A stretch of 64,000 nucleotides of DNA from Rhodopirellula bahusiensis. GTDB lineage: Bacteria > Planctomycetota > Planctomycetia > Pirellulales > Pirellulaceae. Where the stretch lies: NCBI RefSeq assembly GCF_002727185.1, contig NZ_NIZW01000004.1, forward strand, positions 124,001 through 188,000, given 5' to 3'. A program made the translations under genes and the position numbers. The notes below the pieces were generated by a model that was not told where the DNA came from, made no database searches, and worked only from the letters and a program-made list of their open reading frames with translations. Within the stretch, counting starts at the first letter, position 1. Each line of letters begins with the position of its first letter. Shown here in pieces: positions 63,724-64,000 of this stretch.

Positions 63724-64000
63724 GCGATCCAAGCACCTTGAAAGTAGCCGTCTTCCTGAGCGGAGGCGGCCGGACGTTGGCCAATTTAATTCGCCATCGC
63801 GACGAGCATGGTTTGCCAATCGATTTCCGATTGGTGATTGCCAGCCGAGAAGGATTGGGCGGAATCGAGATCGCCGAGGACGCTGGCATCGAAACTCGGG
63901 TCATTCGCAAAACGGATTTTGATTCCGACAAAGCCTACAGCGAAGCCATGTTTGGTCCCTGCCGAGACGCCGGCTCGACCCATGTGATCATGGCGGGGTT
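63720..64000 (+). CDS. purN: Phosphoribosylglycinamide formyltransferase PurN (5' part, cut by window edge)
   Basis: A GTG start at 63720 overlaps the ileS stop by four bases (GTGA). The reading frame stays open to the edge: [20 protein letters not shown] (formyltransferase fold, phosphate-binding LSGGGR-type loop), [18 protein letters not shown] and THVIMAG, which all match PurN. The enzyme transfers a formyl group from 10-formyl-tetrahydrofolate to glycinamide ribonucleotide in purine synthesis. The catalytic Asn-His-Asp triad lies beyond the edge. Translational coupling to ileS is suggested by the overlap. Confidence 0.9.
   Translation, partial: MSDPSTLKVAVFLSGGGRTLANLIRHRDEHGLPIDFRLVIASREGLGGIEIAEDAGIETRVIRKTDFDSDKAYSEAMFGPCRDAGSTHVIMAG

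Overview
The window looks like a chromosomal stretch from a planctomycete of the Pirellulaceae, most like Rhodopirellula. This is judged from family content, not from any database match. The indicators are a DUF1559 pilin-like protein, a DUF1549/DUF1553 (PSCyt/PSD1) protein overlapping a DUF1501 protein, FG-GAP/ASPIC surface proteins, an FHA-GAF-PP2C phosphatase, carboxypeptidase-regulatory-like repeat proteins, an M56 peptidase with its BlaI partner, GC-rich DNA and sparse operons with weak Shine-Dalgarno sites. I see no rRNA, tRNA, CRISPR array, prophage or intact insertion sequence.

Layout. 1-4.5 kb: a sulfotransferase cut by the left edge, a MazG-like hydrolase, a large membrane protein and an ABC ATPase. 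4.6-7.4 kb: a compact fatty-acid-synthase-like cassette (dehydratase, acyl carrier protein, second dehydratase-like protein, ketosynthase). 7.4-9.5 kb: a dispersed repeat, a polyprenyl diphosphate synthase and moaC. 9.5-10.5 kb: a 1-kb gene-free stretch with a run of strong hairpins that may be a non-coding RNA, then an HTH/receiver regulator. 11-18 kb: a secreted repeat protein, the FHA/PP2C phosphatase, a Gfo/Idh/MocA oxidoreductase and a protein of unknown function. 18-23 kb: a second copy of the dispersed repeat, a decayed Uma2 gene, then a BlaI repressor and a very long M56 peptidase that ends in a thioredoxin-like domain. 23-28.6 kb: a 16-bp tandem repeat, a UvrC/Cho-like nuclease, two proteins of unknown role, thiC, a UVR-motif protein and a small membrane protein.

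28.6-33.7 kb is a complete high-affinity phosphate uptake operon on the minus strand (pstS-pstC-pstA-pstB-phoU), with an internal hairpin after pstS and paired direct repeats upstream. 34-37.5 kb holds a CstA-family transporter and trxB. 37.6-44.4 kb is a minus-strand run of a LolD-like ATPase, a DUF1549/LamG/DUF1553 protein, a DUF1501 protein and a SASA-domain esterase; this combination is typical of planctomycete polysaccharide-related loci. 44.6-48.1 kb: a secreted NIPSNAP protein and mutS. 48.2-53.1 kb: two divergent FG-GAP proteins. 53.3-58 kb: cyclophilin, a single-span membrane protein, type II/eukaryote-like glutamine synthetase, a tiny lipoprotein and the DUF1559 protein. 58-64 kb: a Pro/Asn/Gly-rich membrane-anchored protein, ileS, and the start of purN cut by the right edge.

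The most interesting points are the active/inactive dehydratase pair flanking an unusual ACP, the BlaI/M56/thioredoxin fusion next to a repeat-disrupted gene, the structured intergenic RNA candidate, the atypical receiver regulator, and an insertion in PstA. Starts were often moved inward from the longest reading frame where overlap, signal peptides or ribosome binding sites favoured it. All family calls come from reading motifs by eye.
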